64,000 nucleotides of DNA, taken from Litoreibacter ponti. Lineage in GTDB: Bacteria > Pseudomonadota > Alphaproteobacteria > Rhodobacterales > Rhodobacteraceae. How positions within the stretch are numbered: the first letter of the stretch is position 1; every line of letters begins with the position of its first letter. The stretch is from assembly GCF_003054285.1 (NCBI RefSeq), contig NZ_QBKS01000001.1, forward strand, positions 558,001-622,000. The letters run 5' to 3'. Below the pieces are notes generated by a model that was given only the letters and a program-made list of their open reading frames with translations, was not told the origin of the DNA and searched no databases. The translations under genes were made by a program, and so were the position numbers. Shown piece after piece: positions 1 through 9,469 of this stretch.

Positions 1-397
1 CCCCAAAGAACACGGCGGGCTTCGGGTTGGCGAGCATGGCGAGTGTGCCCAGCTTGACCGCACCCCAAGTGGAGCGCGGGGCGCTGCCATCGGTCACGAC
101 TGGCATCGGCTCTGTTGCGTGCCGCCACATCTGGATCGCGATAAAGAGCAAAAACAGCCCGCCCACGACTTTCAGCGCGGTGAAGAGCACCGGGACGATC
201 TCGAACAGGACGGACAGGCCCAGCAGGGCGGCGGCGGCCCAGATCGTGGCGCCGATGCCGAAGCCCACCGCAAGGCCGGTGGCCACCCGGAAGCCTTCGG
301 AGGCCGCCGCTCGGACGCTGAGCACAAAGGAGGGCCCGGGGCTCATCGCCGCGAGCAGGTGAATGAAAGCGACCGTGGCGAAGGCCGCCAGAGTCAT
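1..397 (-). CDS. LysE/RhtB family amino-acid exporter, 3' end cut by window edge
   Basis: This is an inner-membrane exporter of the LysE/RhtB family, which moves amino acids or their derivatives out of the cell. I translated the minus strand from the ATG at 397. The first 132 codons are visible and run off the left edge. Residues 1-25 contain the family N-terminal signature (AAMSPGPSFVLSVR), followed by two very hydrophobic stretches, one near residues 40-60 and one near 68-85. The start overlaps the fabI stop as ATGA (394-397), so the gene is probably translationally coupled to fabI. Substrate cannot be told from the sequence. Family assignment is fairly sure; the C-terminal half is not in the window. 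Confidence 0.85.
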   Translation of the reverse strand, partial: MTLAAFATVAFIHLLAAMSPGPSFVLSVRAAASEGFRVATGLAVGFGIGATIWAAAALLGLSVLFEIVPVLFTALKVVGGLFLLFIAIQMWRHATEPMPVVTDGSAPRSTWGAVKLGTLAMLANPKPAVFFG

Positions 398-1197
398 TTC
401 TCGATATCCGGGGCGTCGACGGCTTTCATGCCCACAACGTGGTAGCCCGCATCCACATGCAAAACCTCGCCGGTGACGGCGGAGCCGAGGTCCGAGAGCA
501 GGTACAGCGCGGACTTGCCGACTTCTTCCTGCGTCACGGTGCGGCGCAGCGGGGCGTTATACTCGTTCCACTTCATGATGTAGCGGAAGTCGCCGATGCC
601 CGATGCGGCCAGCGTCTTGATCGTGCCGGCGGAGATCGCGTTGACGCGGATGCCGTCCTTGCCCAGATCCTCTGCCAGATACTTGACGGAGGCCTCAAGC
701 GCGGCCTTGGCGACGCCCATCACGTTGTAATGGGGCATGACCTTTTCGGCGCCGTAATAGGTGAGCGTCAGCAGCGAGCCGCCGTCGTTCATCATCTTCT
801 CCGCGCGCTGTGCTACAGCAGTGAAGGAGTAGACCGATATATCCATGGACATGCGGAAGTTGTCGGGGCTGGTGTCAACATAGCGGCCCCGAAGCTCGTT
901 TTTATCCGAAAAACCAATGGCGTGCACGACGAAGTCAAGGTTGCCCCAATCGTCCTTCAGTGTCTCGAACAGCGCGTCAATCGACGCGCCATCGCCCACA
1001 TCGCAGGGCAGCACATGTTTGGCGCCGATGCTGTCGGCCAGCGGGCGGACCCGCTTGAGCAGCGCGTCGCCCTGGTAGGAAAAGGCCAGCTCCGCGCCTT
1101 GCTCGGCGCAGGCTTTCGCGATGCCCCATGCGATCGACTTGTCGTTCGCGACCCCCATGATCAGGCCGCGTTTGCCCGCCATTAATCCGTTTGACAT
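394..1197 (-). CDS. fabI: Enoyl-[acyl-carrier-protein] reductase [NADH] FabI
   Basis: FabI catalyses the last reductive step of each fatty-acid elongation cycle, reducing trans-2-enoyl-ACP with NADH in the cytosol. The 267-residue protein is a short-chain dehydrogenase with the atypical FabI nucleotide-binding segment ([13 protein letters not shown], residues 15-27) and the Tyr-x6-Lys catalytic pair (Y157 and K164, in YNVMGVAK). An in-frame upstream ATG at 1215 exists, but the ATG at 1197 has GAGGGA a few bases ahead of it and gives the usual FabI length. The gene is divergent from pdxH across about 200 bp and overlaps the downstream LysE exporter by four bases. It is the triclosan/diazaborine target family. 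Confidence 0.96.
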   Translation of the reverse strand: MSNGLMAGKRGLIMGVANDKSIAWGIAKACAEQGAELAFSYQGDALLKRVRPLADSIGAKHVLPCDVGDGASIDALFETLKDDWGNLDFVVHAIGFSDKNELRGRYVDTSPDNFRMSMDISVYSFTAVAQRAEKMMNDGGSLLTLTYYGAEKVMPHYNVMGVAKAALEASVKYLAEDLGKDGIRVNAISAGTIKTLAASGIGDFRYIMKWNEYNAPLRRTVTQEEVGKSALYLLSDLGSAVTGEVLHVDAGYHVVGMKAVDAPDIEK

Positions 1198-1404
1198 CTG
1201 TTCCCTCACGCCCATCTAGCCCCGGTATTGTCTGGTTCTCTAGGCCAAAGCCCTGTGGCCTTCAAGAGATCGCTCTATATGGGCAGGCAGTCGGGCGTCG
1301 GCGAAGTCCCGCCGACGCACATGTCCCAAGACGCAAGGTTAAGGGTTGCGAGACGCGCTCCGCGCGCTTATCGAAGCAACGTTATAGAAAGTGAACTGAT
1401 CGGT

Positions 1405-2010
1405 ATGGTTGATCGAACTGGCATATTCGCGGGGGATGACCCGTTTGCGTTGACCCGCGCCTGGCTGAAAGAGGCCGAAGCGCGCGAGCCCAACGATCCC
1501 AATGCGATCGCTCTGGCCACCGTGGACCCGCAGGGGATGCCGAATGTGCGCATGGTCCTTCTCAAAGATATCGAGGACGACGCCTTTGTCTTCTACACCA
1601 ACTACGAAGGGGTGAAGGCGCAGGAGATTGAGGCGAGCGGCACGGCGGCCTTCGTGCTACACTGGAAGTCTCTGCAACGGCAGGTTCGCGTGCGCGGGCA
1701 TGTCACCCGCGAGGATGGTGCACGGGCGGATGAGTATTACAGATCTCGTTCGCTCAAGAGCCGGCTGGGGGCCTGGGCCTCTGACCAGTCGCGCCCGCTC
1801 AGCTCGCGCGGCGCATTGATGGCCAAGGTCGCCAAGGTGACGGCAGAGAAGGGCATCAACCCGGACCGCCCGCCGTTTTGGGGCGGCTTTCGGATCACGC
1901 CGGTGGAGATTGAATTCTGGGCGGACGGGACCGCCCGCCTACATGATCGGTTCCGCTGGACCCGGGCGGACGCCTCCGCCCCGTGGGAGGTCGTACGACT
2001 GAACCCGTAG
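1405..2010 (+). CDS. pdxH: Pyridoxamine/pyridoxine 5'-phosphate oxidase
   Basis: PdxH is an FMN-dependent cytosolic oxidase that converts pyridoxine or pyridoxamine 5'-phosphate to pyridoxal 5'-phosphate. The 201-residue product shows the family features: an N-terminal segment with [15 protein letters not shown], an FMN-binding region ([22 protein letters not shown], then RQVRVRGHV), and the C-terminal signature [14 protein letters not shown] followed by the basic HDRFRW motif. The reading frame stays open 59 codons upstream, but the ATG at 1405 ([10 protein letters not shown]) gives the normal family length. It is divergent from fabI, so the interval 1198-1404 should hold both promoters. Confidence 0.95.
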   Translation: MVDRTGIFAGDDPFALTRAWLKEAEAREPNDPNAIALATVDPQGMPNVRMVLLKDIEDDAFVFYTNYEGVKAQEIEASGTAAFVLHWKSLQRQVRVRGHVTREDGARADEYYRSRSLKSRLGAWASDQSRPLSSRGALMAKVAKVTAEKGINPDRPPFWGGFRITPVEIEFWADGTARLHDRFRWTRADASAPWEVVRLNP

Positions 2011-2138
2011 GCCGCGTAAGCCTGCGGAAATGAATGGAAATTGACGTATGCGTAAACGTGTTGGGTCTGGAATGCCTTACCTATCAAAAACGCGCGAAAC
2101 GTGGCACCTATGAGCCCTAAGAAGAAGCAGGGGGCTCC

Positions 2139-2711
2139 ATGGGCAAACTTGGAGGCGCTGAAAATTTCGGCGCGGCATGGATGACAGAAACGAAAGAGAT
2201 CACTGAATCAGCTCGATTTATCGTCGGGCAAGTGAAGTGGTTTGATGCGGTTAAAGGGTTTGGATTTGTCGTCAGCGACGAGGGGGGACCAGACATCCTT
2301 CTTCACGCAAACGTGCTGCGCAATTTCGGCCAGGGCTCCGTCGCCGATGGCAGCCATGTTGAATTGCGCGTTCAAGAGACCGAACGCGGGTTGCAGGCCG
2401 TTGAAGTCCTGTCCGTCAATCCGCCCGAGGCCGATGCGCCGATCGAGGGTCTGCCCGGAAATCTCGACGAGCTCAGCGACATTCCGCTGACACCCGCGCG
2501 GGTGAAATGGTTTGACAAGGCAAAAGGCTTCGGCTTTGCCAATGCCTATGGTGAAACCAACGACATCTTCCTTCATATCGAGGTTCTGCGCCGCTGTGGC
2601 TTGGCCGATCTTCAGGCCGGCGAGGCGATCTGCCTGCGCGTCGTTGATGGGGAACGTGGCCAGATGGCCGCGGAAGCGCATTCCTGGGATTACGCCAACA
2701 AGAAGAATTAA
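2139..2711 (+). CDS. Two-domain cold-shock protein
   Basis: This 190-residue protein carries two cold-shock (OB-fold) domains. The first begins near residue 30 ([15 protein letters not shown]) and the second near residue 121 ([15 protein letters not shown]); each has the RNP1-like KGFGF core. Such proteins bind single-stranded RNA or DNA and act as RNA chaperones. The tandem form is common in alphaproteobacteria. I chose the ATG at 2139 because GGGGG lies just upstream. An internal ATG at 2181 (MTETKEI) has no ribosome binding site at a useful distance but remains possible. The domains are joined by an acidic linker of about 35 residues. The end overlaps the probable start of the DUF192 gene. 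Confidence 0.92.
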   Translation: MGKLGGAENFGAAWMTETKEITESARFIVGQVKWFDAVKGFGFVVSDEGGPDILLHANVLRNFGQGSVADGSHVELRVQETERGLQAVEVLSVNPPEADAPIEGLPGNLDELSDIPLTPARVKWFDKAKGFGFANAYGETNDIFLHIEVLRRCGLADLQAGEAICLRVVDGERGQMAAEAHSWDYANKKN

Positions 2712-3168
2712 AGCCGCGCTTCTTGCGTGTGCTTTGACGTATAGCGGGGCGGCGGCTGCGGCCTGCGCCCCGGATGTTGTGTCGATCAAGGGCAGCTTCG
2801 GTCAGATCAATTTCGACGTCGCCGTAGCCGAGACCCCGCAAGACCGCGCCCGGGGGCTCATGCACGTGAGGTCGATGCCCGCGCGTTCCGGCATGCTCTT
2901 TGTATATCCGCGCCCGCAACGCCTTGCCTTCTGGATGCGCAATACGCTCATCCCGCTTGATATGATCTTCGTCGGCCCGACCGGTGAAATCGCCAAGATC
3001 CATACCAACGCCATCCCGCTCGACGAGACGCCGATTGAAGGCGGGGAGGGCCTGACCCACGTTCTGGAGATCAATGGCGGGCTGAGCGCGCGCTTTGGAA
3101 TTGCGCCGGGCGACGTCCTGCGTCACCCAAGTTTCGATCCCGCCGTCGCCATCTGGCCGTGTGAGTAG
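2647..3168 (+). CDS. DUF192 family secreted protein
   Basis: This is a DUF192 protein, a small family of exported or periplasmic proteins without a settled function. The conserved core is clear: [19 protein letters not shown], then [15 protein letters not shown], followed by a segment ending in VLEINGG. Before it is a signal-peptide-like stretch ([20 protein letters not shown]). The start is uncertain. The frame is open through the end of the cold-shock gene; the nearest ATG is 2647, while ATT at 2707 directly precedes the signal-peptide n-region and would give a shorter, more typical precursor. Expression is probably coupled to the cold-shock gene. Function is not inferred. Confidence 0.8.
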   Translation: MGNVARWPRKRIPGITPTRRIKAALLACALTYSGAAAAACAPDVVSIKGSFGQINFDVAVAETPQDRARGLMHVRSMPARSGMLFVYPRPQRLAFWMRNTLIPLDMIFVGPTGEIAKIHTNAIPLDETPIEGGEGLTHVLEINGGLSARFGIAPGDVLRHPSFDPAVAIWPCE

Positions 3169-3218
3169 TTTGGTCTTTTCAAACCCGCATCGGCGGTTTA
3201 GGGAATGCAGCAGATGAT

Positions 3219-3295
3219 CGGGGCGTGGCGCAGTCTGGTAGCGCACCTGTTTTGGGTACAGGGGGTCGTGAGTTCGAATCTCGCCGCCCCGACCA
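3219..3295 (+). tRNA. tRNA-Pro (anticodon TGG)
   Basis: A 77-nt cloverleaf is visible. The acceptor arm CGGGGCG (3219-3225) pairs with CGCCCCG (3285-3291), followed by A73 and an encoded CCA. The anticodon stem CCTGT/ACAGG encloses a seven-base loop, TTTGGGT, that reads anticodon TGG for proline. The T-arm contains GTTCGAATC. A minus-strand reading frame across this region is an antisense artefact. Confidence 0.97.
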
Positions 3296-3416
3296 TCTGA
3301 AGCCGCAGCGCGGCAATTCTTCCCGCTTAGTGTCGAGACCTCCGCGCCATCCGCGATTCTGTGGATAGATGACGGGACGCGTCCAAACTACGCAGTTTTG
3401 AGACCGGACCGTTGCA

Positions 3417-3463
3417 TCCCTACATCTAGACGACATCCCGCGGCCTGCTCCTATATATAGTTA
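3417..3463 (+). promoter_or_regulatory. Tandem NrdR boxes upstream of nrdJ
   Basis: Two partly palindromic sites lie at 3417-3432 (core CTACATCTAG) and 3448-3463 (core CTATATATAG). The second core matches the published NrdR-box core CwAtATaTwG at 10 of 10 positions and the first at 8 of 10. Their centres (3424.5 and 3455.5) are 31 bp apart, the usual spacing of paired NrdR boxes. A -10-like TATAGT sits inside the second box. NrdR is the ATP/dATP-responsive repressor of ribonucleotide reductase genes. The assignment is inferred from motif, spacing and the downstream nrdJ. It implies a leader of about 470 nt. Confidence 0.6.
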
Positions 3464-3889
3464 AGCGAGTGTTAACGCTCCCCAATCCACTGGGGATAAG
3501 CCTGTGGATAGTTCAACCGATAGGACAGCATTAGGGGCTAAGTGGTCCTCAAGATTGCGTTTTTTCGGCATGCAGGTTTTGTCCCCGATTTCATCTCGCA
3601 AGCGCGGCAGAATCGGGCGTCAAAACGATCCCCCAAGGTCAACAGATTTTTGTGGTGATACACGGTAAATAATTCGTTGACCCGTTAGGTGCGCATACGG
3701 CAGGTTGTGCGAGCTGACACCGAAGCCACAACATATAGGGGTAGGGGCCAGCAACGGGAAACGGGACAACATTTCGCAAGCCTCTTGTGTCGAACACGAT
3801 GCAATGCCAGCGCCACTGCGGCGCAGGCAGCGGAACGGTTTTCGCCGCGCCCACCAAGACGACCCGCATGAGGCAGGTCAGAACATGAA

Positions 3890-3903
3890 TTGATGCGCAT
3901 CAA
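3890..3903 (+). promoter_or_regulatory. FNR/FnrL-type operator ahead of nrdJ
   Basis: TTGATGCGCATCAA is a perfect 14-bp palindrome identical to the FNR/FnrL consensus TTGAT-N4-ATCAA. It ends 30 bp before the nrdJ start codon, too close to the gene to act as a -41.5 activator site for a normal promoter. It could repress, act on a very short leader, or be a chance match. Binding by FnrL or a Dnr-type regulator is inference. Confidence 0.5.
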
Positions 3904-3933
3904 GCGCTCTGGGATATCGGGGACACACGACCA

Positions 3934-6900
3934 ATGAAAATTGACCGCAAGCTGACGAAAGCGGGGCAGGACGCCTACGCCGCCCTGGAATTCACGACCA
4001 CCGCGTCTGAAATCCGCAACCCCGACGGCACGGTCGTCTTCAAGCTCAACAATGTCGAGATCCCCGCAGGTTGGAGCCAGGTCGCCTCTGACGTCATTGC
4101 ACAGAAATACTTCCGCAAGGCCGGCGTGCCTGCGGCCACAAAGCGCGTGAAAGAGAAGGGCGTGCCGTCCTTCCTGTGGCGCTCGGTTCCCGATGAGGCC
4201 GCGCTCAAGAAGTTGCCCGAAGATCAGCGCTTTACCGGCGAGACCTCGTCCAAGCAGGTGTTCGACCGTCTTGCAGGCGCATGGTGCTACTGGGGCTGGA
4301 AGGGCGGCTATTTCTCGTCCGAGGCCGACGCACAAGCCTACTATGACGAAATGCGCGTGATGCTGGCCAAGCAGATGGCCGCGCCGAACTCCCCGCAATG
4401 GTTCAACACAGGACTGCACTGGGCCTACGGCATCGACGGTCCCGCACAGGGCCACCACTATGTCGACTTTCAGACCGGCAAGCTGACCAAATCCAAATCG
4501 TCCTACGAGCACCCGCAGCCCCACGCCTGCTTCATCCAGTCCGTCTCCGACGATCTGGTCAACGATGGCGGCATCATGGACCTGTGGGTTCGCGAGGCGC
4601 GCCTGTTCAAATACGGCTCCGGCACCGGCACCAACTTCTCGTCGCTGCGTGCAGAGGGCGAGAAACTGTCCGGCGGCGGCAAATCCTCCGGCCTGATGGG
4701 CTTCCTGAAGATCGGTGACCGCGCAGCAGGCGCCATCAAATCCGGCGGCACCACCCGCCGCGCCGCCAAGATGGTGATCGTCGACGCCGATCATCCAGAT
4801 ATCGAAGAATTCATCAACTGGAAGGTGCTCGAAGAGCAGAAAGTGGCGTCCATCGTCGCGGGCTCCAAGATGCACGAGCAGAAGCTCAACGCGATCTTCC
4901 AGGCGATCAAAGGCTGGGACGGTAAGCTGGAAGATGCGGTCGACCCCAAGACCAACGAGCAGCTGAAGTCGGCGATCCGCGAAGCCAAAAAGGTCGCGAT
5001 CCCAGAGACTTACGTCAAGCGCGTGCTGGATTACGCAAAGCAGGGCTACACCTCCATCGAGTTTCCGACCTACGACACCGATTGGGACAGCGAGGCCTAC
5101 AACTCGGTCTCCGGCCAGAACTCCAACAACTCCATCCGCGTGACCGACGCCTTCCTGAAGGCGGTCGAGGCCGACGCGGATTGGGAGCTGATCAACCGCA
5201 AGGACGGCAAGGTCTCCAAGACCATCAAGGCCCGCGATTTGTGGGAACAGGTCGGCCACGCCGCTTGGGCCTGTGCCGATCCCGGCATCCAGTACCACGA
5301 CACCGTCAACGCGTGGCACACATGCCCCGAAGATGGCGCGATCCGCGGCTCCAACCCGTGCTCCGAGTACATGTTCCTCGACGACACGGCCTGTAACCTC
5401 GCCTCGATGAACCTGCTGACCTACCAGAAGGACAGCAAGTTCGACGCAGAGCTCTATATGCACGCCACCCGCCTGTGGACCCTGACGCTGGAAATCTCCG
5501 TCACCATGGCGCAGTTCCCGTCGCCCGCCATCGCGCAGCGCAGCTACGACTTCCGCACGCTGGGCTTGGGCTACGCGAACATCGGCGGCCTGCTGATGAA
5601 CATGGGCCACTCCTATGACAGCGCCGAAGGCCGCGCCATGTGCGGCGCGCTGACCGCCCTGATGACCGGCGTATCTTACGCCACATCGGCCGAGATCGCG
5701 TCCGAGCTAGGCGCCTTCCCGGGCTACAAGAAGAACGCAGACCACATGCTGCGGGTCATCCGCAACCACCGCAACGCGGCCTACGGCAATGACGAGGGCT
5801 ACGAGAACCTCGACATCAAGCCGCTGGCGCTCGACCACGCCAACTGTCCCGATCAGGACCTGGTGAACCTCGCCATGGCCGCCTGGGACGAGGCGCTGGA
5901 GCTGGGCGAGAAGCACGGCTACCGCAACGCGCAGGCCACCGTGATCGCGCCTACCGGGACCATCGGTCTGGTTATGGATTGCGACACCACCGGCATCGAG
6001 CCTGACTTCGCTTTGGTGAAGTTCAAGAAGCTCGCAGGCGGCGGCTACTTCAAGATCATCAACCGCGGGGTGCCCGGCGCGCTGGAAACCCTCGGCTACC
6101 GCTCCAACGAGATCGAAGAGATCGTCTCTTACGCGGTGGGCCACGGCACGCTCGGCAATGCGCCCGGCATCAACCACACCTCGCTGGTCGGTCACGGCTT
6201 CGGCGAGGCAGAGCTGGCCAAGATCGAGGCCGCGCTGCCCTCCGCCTTTGATATCCGCTTCGTGTTCAACCAGTGGACCCTGGGCGAGGAGTTCTGCACG
6301 CAGACCCTCGGCATCCCGGCCGCCGAGCTGAACAATCCCGCCTTCGACATGCTGCGCCATCTGGGCTTCTCGAAAGACCAGATCGAGGCCGCCAATGACC
6401 ATGTCTGCGGGACCATGACCTTGGAGGGTGCGCCGCACCTGAAAGAAGAGCACTATGCCGTGTTCGATTGCGCCAACCCCTGCGGTAAGAAGGGCAAGCG
6501 CTTCCTGTCGGTCGACAGCCACATCTACATGATGGCCGCGGCCCAGTCTTTCATCTCCGGCGCGATCTCCAAGACGATCAACATGCCCAACAATGCCACC
6601 ATCGAGGACTGCCAGAAGGCGTATGAACTCAGCTGGTCGCTGGGCATCAAGGCCAACGCGCTCTACCGCGACGGCTCCAAGCTCAGCCAGCCGCTGGCCG
6701 CAGCCCTTGTCGAAGACGATGACGAGGCCGCCGAGATTCTCGAAAGCGGCACGGCGCAGGAAAAAGCCGCCGTGCTGGCCGAGAAGGTGATCGAGAAGGT
6801 CATCATCAAGGAGGTCGAGAAGGCCACCGCCCGGGCCAAGATGCCCGAGCGCCGTAAGGGTTACACCCAGAAGGCCATCGTGGGCGGGCACAAGGTCTAC

Positions 6901-7632
6901 TTGCGCACCGGCGAATACGAGGACGGCCAGCTGGGCGAGATTTTCATCGACATGCACAAGGAAGGCGCGGGCTTCCGGGCGATGATGAACAACTTTGCCA
7001 TCGCGGTTTCCGTCGGGCTTCAGTACGGGGTCCCGCTGGAGGAGTTCGTGGACGCCTTCACCTTCACCAAGTTCGAGCCGGCCGGCATGGTCCAGGGCAA
7101 TGACAGCATCAAGAACGCGACGTCGATCCTCGACTATATCTTCCGCGAGCTCGCTGTCAGCTATCTCGACCGCACCGATCTGGCCCATGTGAAGCCCACG
7201 GGCGAGACCTTCGATGATCTCGGCAAAGGCGAGCAGGAGAACTTGCAAAACGTCGACAACCTGTCGGAGAACGCCGCATCCAAGTCGCTCGAGGTGCTCA
7301 AGCAGATCAGCTCCACCGGCTACCTGCGCAAGCGCGTGCCGCAAGAGCTGAAGGTGCTGCAAGGCGGGATGGCTTCGATGGGCGCCACATCGCTCGACGG
7401 CGCGGCCGATCCGGTCGCTGCCCTGCAAACCCTGGTGCCAGAGGTGGCGTCGGCCGCCGCAACGGCTTCCACGGCGATCGCGTCCGGCTCCGTCTCCCTT
7501 GATGCCCGCGCGAAAGCGAAGATGCAGGGCTACGAGGGCGAGGCCTGCGGCGAATGCGGCAACTACACGCTGGTGCGCAACGGCACCTGCATGAAGTGCA
7601 ACACCTGCGGCGGGACGTCCGGGTGTAGCTAA
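3934..7632 (+). CDS. nrdJ: Adenosylcobalamin-dependent ribonucleotide reductase (class II)
   Basis: NrdJ reduces ribonucleotides to deoxyribonucleotides using adenosylcobalamin as radical source, so it works with or without oxygen. The 1232-residue chain is the long alphaproteobacterial type. Visible features include [12 protein letters not shown] (near residues 230-240), the active-site region [20 protein letters not shown] (near 475), [20 protein letters not shown] (near 673), and a C-terminal cysteine cluster ([16 protein letters not shown]) that probably serves as the redox-active, metal-binding tail. A region after residue 940 rich in Glu, Ala and Lys precedes the C-terminal domain. The ATG at 3934 gives the expected N-terminus. 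The gene stands alone, with NrdR and FNR-type sites upstream and a strong terminator downstream. Confidence 0.97.
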   Translation: MKIDRKLTKAGQDAYAALEFTTTASEIRNPDGTVVFKLNNVEIPAGWSQVASDVIAQKYFRKAGVPAATKRVKEKGVPSFLWRSVPDEAALKKLPEDQRFTGETSSKQVFDRLAGAWCYWGWKGGYFSSEADAQAYYDEMRVMLAKQMAAPNSPQWFNTGLHWAYGIDGPAQGHHYVDFQTGKLTKSKSSYEHPQPHACFIQSVSDDLVNDGGIMDLWVREARLFKYGSGTGTNFSSLRAEGEKLSGGGKSSGLMGFLKIGDRAAGAIKSGGTTRRAAKMVIVDADHPDIEEFINWKVLEEQKVASIVAGSKMHEQKLNAIFQAIKGWDGKLEDAVDPKTNEQLKSAIREAKKVAIPETYVKRVLDYAKQGYTSIEFPTYDTDWDSEAYNSVSGQNSNNSIRVTDAFLKAVEADADWELINRKDGKVSKTIKARDLWEQVGHAAWACADPGIQYHDTVNAWHTCPEDGAIRGSNPCSEYMFLDDTACNLASMNLLTYQKDSKFDAELYMHATRLWTLTLEISVTMAQFPSPAIAQRSYDFRTLGLGYANIGGLLMNMGHSYDSAEGRAMCGALTALMTGVSYATSAEIASELGAFPGYKKNADHMLRVIRNHRNAAYGNDEGYENLDIKPLALDHANCPDQDLVNLAMAAWDEALELGEKHGYRNAQATVIAPTGTIGLVMDCDTTGIEPDFALVKFKKLAGGGYFKIINRGVPGALETLGYRSNEIEEIVSYAVGHGTLGNAPGINHTSLVGHGFGEAELAKIEAALPSAFDIRFVFNQWTLGEEFCTQTLGIPAAELNNPAFDMLRHLGFSKDQIEAANDHVCGTMTLEGAPHLKEEHYAVFDCANPCGKKGKRFLSVDSHIYMMAAAQSFISGAISKTINMPNNATIEDCQKAYELSWSLGIKANALYRDGSKLSQPLAAALVEDDDEAAEILESGTAQEKAAVLAEKVIEKVIIKEVEKATARAKMPERRKGYTQKAIVGGHKVYLRTGEYEDGQLGEIFIDMHKEGAGFRAMMNNFAIAVSVGLQYGVPLEEFVDAFTFTKFEPAGMVQGNDSIKNATSILDYIFRELAVSYLDRTDLAHVKPTGETFDDLGKGEQENLQNVDNLSENAASKSLEVLKQISSTGYLRKRVPQELKVLQGGMASMGATSLDGAADPVAALQTLVPEVASAAATASTAIASGSVSLDARAKAKMQGYEGEACGECGNYTLVRNGTCMKCNTCGGTSGCS

Positions 7633-7762
7633 ACAAGATACGGGCGGTGCTCCTGCGGAGCATCGTCCGGGTTCCGGGGCGGATGCGTTCGCCCCTGACG
7701 CGGATCGGGCCGCAGGCATAAAACTAACGGGCGGTACAACGACGAGCCTGATCAGCGAACCT

Positions 7763-7789
7763 GGCCCCTTCTTCGGAAGGGGCCTTTTT
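7763..7789 (+). terminator. Rho-independent terminator of nrdJ
   Basis: A perfect 9-bp stem (GGCCCCTTC with GAAGGGGCC) closes a TTCG tetraloop at 7763-7784 and is followed by TTTTTCTTT. It lies about 130 bp after the nrdJ stop. Confidence 0.9.
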
Positions 7790-7884
7790 CTTTGTCCAAA
7801 TCGATTCAGGCTTTGGCTTTATCCTGGCAAAATACTCCCGGCGGAGCGACCTGCGCCCCGCTACTTCGCACACCCGGAAAGAGC

Positions 7885-8076
7885 CTAGGACTTGGGCTTC
7901 GACGTCTTGTCGCGGGCCGCTTTTTCTTCTTTTGTCAGCTTGCTGTTCCAGACATTGTTGCTCAAACCCAGCTCCGGCTTGAGCGGCTTGGTCTTGCCCA
8001 CGGTGACTTTTCCACCCTTGTTCAGAAACTCCTGAATAAGCGCGTCATCGGTAGTGTCTTTGGGAACATGTTTCAT
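7885..8076 (-). CDS. Small conserved-type hypothetical protein
   Basis: A 63-residue, lysine- and threonine-rich soluble protein with no signal peptide or membrane segment. I do not recognise a family. It begins MKHVPKDTTDDALIQEFLNK, has a central GGKVTVGKTKPLKPE stretch and ends in a very basic tail (KAARDKTSKPKS). Its high third-position G+C and good size for a stand-alone gene argue that it is real. It lies downstream of, and in the same direction as, the Rieske oxygenase pair but is separated by about 35 bp from the nearer gene, so a shared transcript is possible. Confidence 0.6.
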   Translation of the reverse strand: MKHVPKDTTDDALIQEFLNKGGKVTVGKTKPLKPELGLSNNVWNSKLTKEEKAARDKTSKPKS

Positions 8077-8111
8077 GGCAGAAGGCTACCGGGTCGGCGG
8101 GGGCAACGCAA

Positions 8112-8318
8112 CTAAAGCCGCCCCATCGCGCGCAACCGGGTGGCCAGAGCTTTCGAGCGCGTGTCGCCCGCCTCTAGGGCGAACACATAGGCATGGGTCA
8201 GGTAAAACCCCGCCGCCACCTCGGTCTCGGCCTCATCGGCGGCCCGCTCGTAGAGCGCGATCAAAGCAGGCCGATCGTCGCGAGCGTGGGCCGCCAGAAG
8301 CTCCGCATCCAGGCTCAC
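8112..8318 (-). CDS. Small helical hypothetical protein coupled to Rieske oxygenase
   Basis: A 68-residue alanine-rich protein, probably all helical, resembling a short helical-repeat pair (ALIALYERAADEAE then GFYLTHAYVFALEAGD, like a TPR unit). No function is inferred. I set the start at GTG 8318, which overlaps the stop of the oxygenase gene as GTGA. That four-base overlap is typical of translational coupling and explains why an apparent longer frame reaching to 8384 is only a shadow inside the oxygenase. The partner gene suggests a role tied to the oxygenase, but this is only inference. Confidence 0.65.
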   Translation of the reverse strand: MSLDAELLAAHARDDRPALIALYERAADEAETEVAAGFYLTHAYVFALEAGDTRSKALATRLRAMGRL

Positions 8319-9469
8319 TCGGCGGCCATGGCCTGCGCCTGCCTGTGGGCCAGTATCCGCTCCGCCACCCAAGCGTGGAAACAATGCGTCGGCCCGTCCA
8401 TCGCGGGCGAGAACCGTCCGCCGTCGAAGCCCGGTCCGTAGCGGCCCCGCTGCATGCCCTCGACCACGAAGATGTCCTCTTCAAAAACTCCGCGCCACAG
8501 CTCGGTGTTCTTCACGCGCATCGCCGCGTCCACCTCGGGTGCGGCGTAGTAGATGTGGACATGCTCGACCGTGGCATCCACGCCCCGCGGCTCCAGGATG
8601 ATCGCGTAGGCATGGTCGCGCTGCGCGGCCAGCAGTACGTTGGGGTAGATCGTGATGTATTCCGCGCCCTCATCCCATTTGTCGCTGAGCCCCGCGAAGT
8701 CCGGGAAGCGCGCGCCGTTCTCGCCCTCGAACTGGCGGTAGACGAGCGTGCCTTGGCCCGAGTAGCGGCCGGGCTCGTTGATGTTGTAGTGATCCTCCAG
8801 CCGCGAATAGCTGTTCAGCCCGGGATGCACCCAGGGCAGGTGGTAGCTTTCGCAGTAATTCTCGACCGCCAGCTTCCAGTTGCAGGCCACATCGAGGGTG
8901 AACGCGCTGTCCGGCCCGCCGTGATACATGGGCTGGTCGAACTCGGCCCAGCGGGCGATCAGGTCGGCATGGACGTCCTCGAACGGCGCGGCATCGCCCG
9001 AAATGTTCACAAACACCACATCGCGCCAGATATGGGAGCGTATCTCGATCAGCCCAAGCGTGCTGCGGTCCATATCGGGATGGGTGTTCATGCCCGGGCC
9101 ACCCACATGGGGGGTGGCAACCAGGTCGCCCTTGGTGGAGTAGCACCAGGAGTGGTACGGGCAGCGGATCGCGCCTTCGATCTTGCGCGGCGCATCGACG
9201 AGGATCATGCCGCGGTGGCGGCAGGTGTTCTGGAAGACCCTCACCACGCCGTCCTTGTCGCGGATCAAAAGCAGGGGCAGGCCCAGGAATTCCAGCGGTT
9301 TCGCATCGCCGGGCTCGGGCACATCGGCGCCCACGGCAAGGCCTGCCCACGTGCTGTGGAGCACCGCATCGCATTCCTCGGCAAAGGTCGCGGCGTCGAC
9401 GTAGTGGGCATTTGGCAGTCCGCGCGCCTGCTCAATCGGGGCCGAGACACGGCTGAGATCGGTGGTCAT
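8315..9469 (-). CDS. Rieske non-haem iron oxygenase, large (alpha) subunit
   Basis: A 384-residue ring-hydroxylating or N-demethylating type oxygenase. The Rieske [2Fe-2S] ligands are visible as C-R-H in NTCRHRGM and C-P-Y-H in RCPYHSWCY (near residues 80-105). The mononuclear iron site is suggested by ENYCESYHLPWVH (near 185-200). Overall it looks like the branch containing carnitine, choline or glycine-betaine monooxygenases and aromatic dioxygenases; substrate cannot be fixed. No reductase or ferredoxin gene is adjacent, so electrons must come from elsewhere. I chose ATG 9469 because AAGGA lies 8 bp upstream; a longer frame reaches 9661. It is coupled to a small downstream gene by a GTGA overlap. 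Confidence 0.88.
   Translation of the reverse strand: MTTDLSRVSAPIEQARGLPNAHYVDAATFAEECDAVLHSTWAGLAVGADVPEPGDAKPLEFLGLPLLLIRDKDGVVRVFQNTCRHRGMILVDAPRKIEGAIRCPYHSWCYSTKGDLVATPHVGGPGMNTHPDMDRSTLGLIEIRSHIWRDVVFVNISGDAAPFEDVHADLIARWAEFDQPMYHGGPDSAFTLDVACNWKLAVENYCESYHLPWVHPGLNSYSRLEDHYNINEPGRYSGQGTLVYRQFEGENGARFPDFAGLSDKWDEGAEYITIYPNVLLAAQRDHAYAIILEPRGVDATVEHVHIYYAAPEVDAAMRVKNTELWRGVFEEDIFVVEGMQRGRYGPGFDGGRFSPAMDGPTHCFHAWVAERILAHRQAQAMAAE

Larger units (their letters stand above)
3296..3933. other. Non-coding region upstream of nrdJ
   Basis: This 638-bp interval between tRNA-Pro and nrdJ holds no convincing gene. It contains the paired NrdR boxes (3417-3463), a perfect FNR-type palindrome (3890-3903), and two copies of TGTGGATAG that are one base away from a DnaA box. 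A sequence resembling a B12 box (GCCACTG near 3812) lacks the rest of a cobalamin riboswitch. Short reading frames on either strand show no codon bias or ribosome binding site that I would trust. Confidence 0.7.

Noticed and set aside
3179..3436. Minus-strand ORF of 85 codons across tRNA-Pro
   Set aside because: It translates the antisense of the tRNA, a well-known false gene; no ribosome binding site or coding bias.
3355..3515. DnaA boxes or a replication origin near 3360 and 3505
   Set aside because: Two TGTGGATAG strings are each one base off the DnaA box; no A+T-rich unwinding element, no dnaA or other origin genes, and too few sites.
3760..3840. Possible cobalamin riboswitch before nrdJ
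   Set aside because: A GCCACTG B12-box-like string near 3812 is present but the conserved core and pairing pattern of the riboswitch are not. A B12-dependent enzyme would also not be expected to be repressed by B12.
3685..5610. Long minus-strand ORF of 641 codons opposite nrdJ
   Set aside because: It is a shadow of nrdJ caused by high third-position G+C; composition rich in Val, Gly, Leu and Asp without domain structure.
5707..7719. Second long minus-strand ORF opposite nrdJ (670 codons)
   Set aside because: Same reason: antisense of a G+C-rich gene with no recognisable family.
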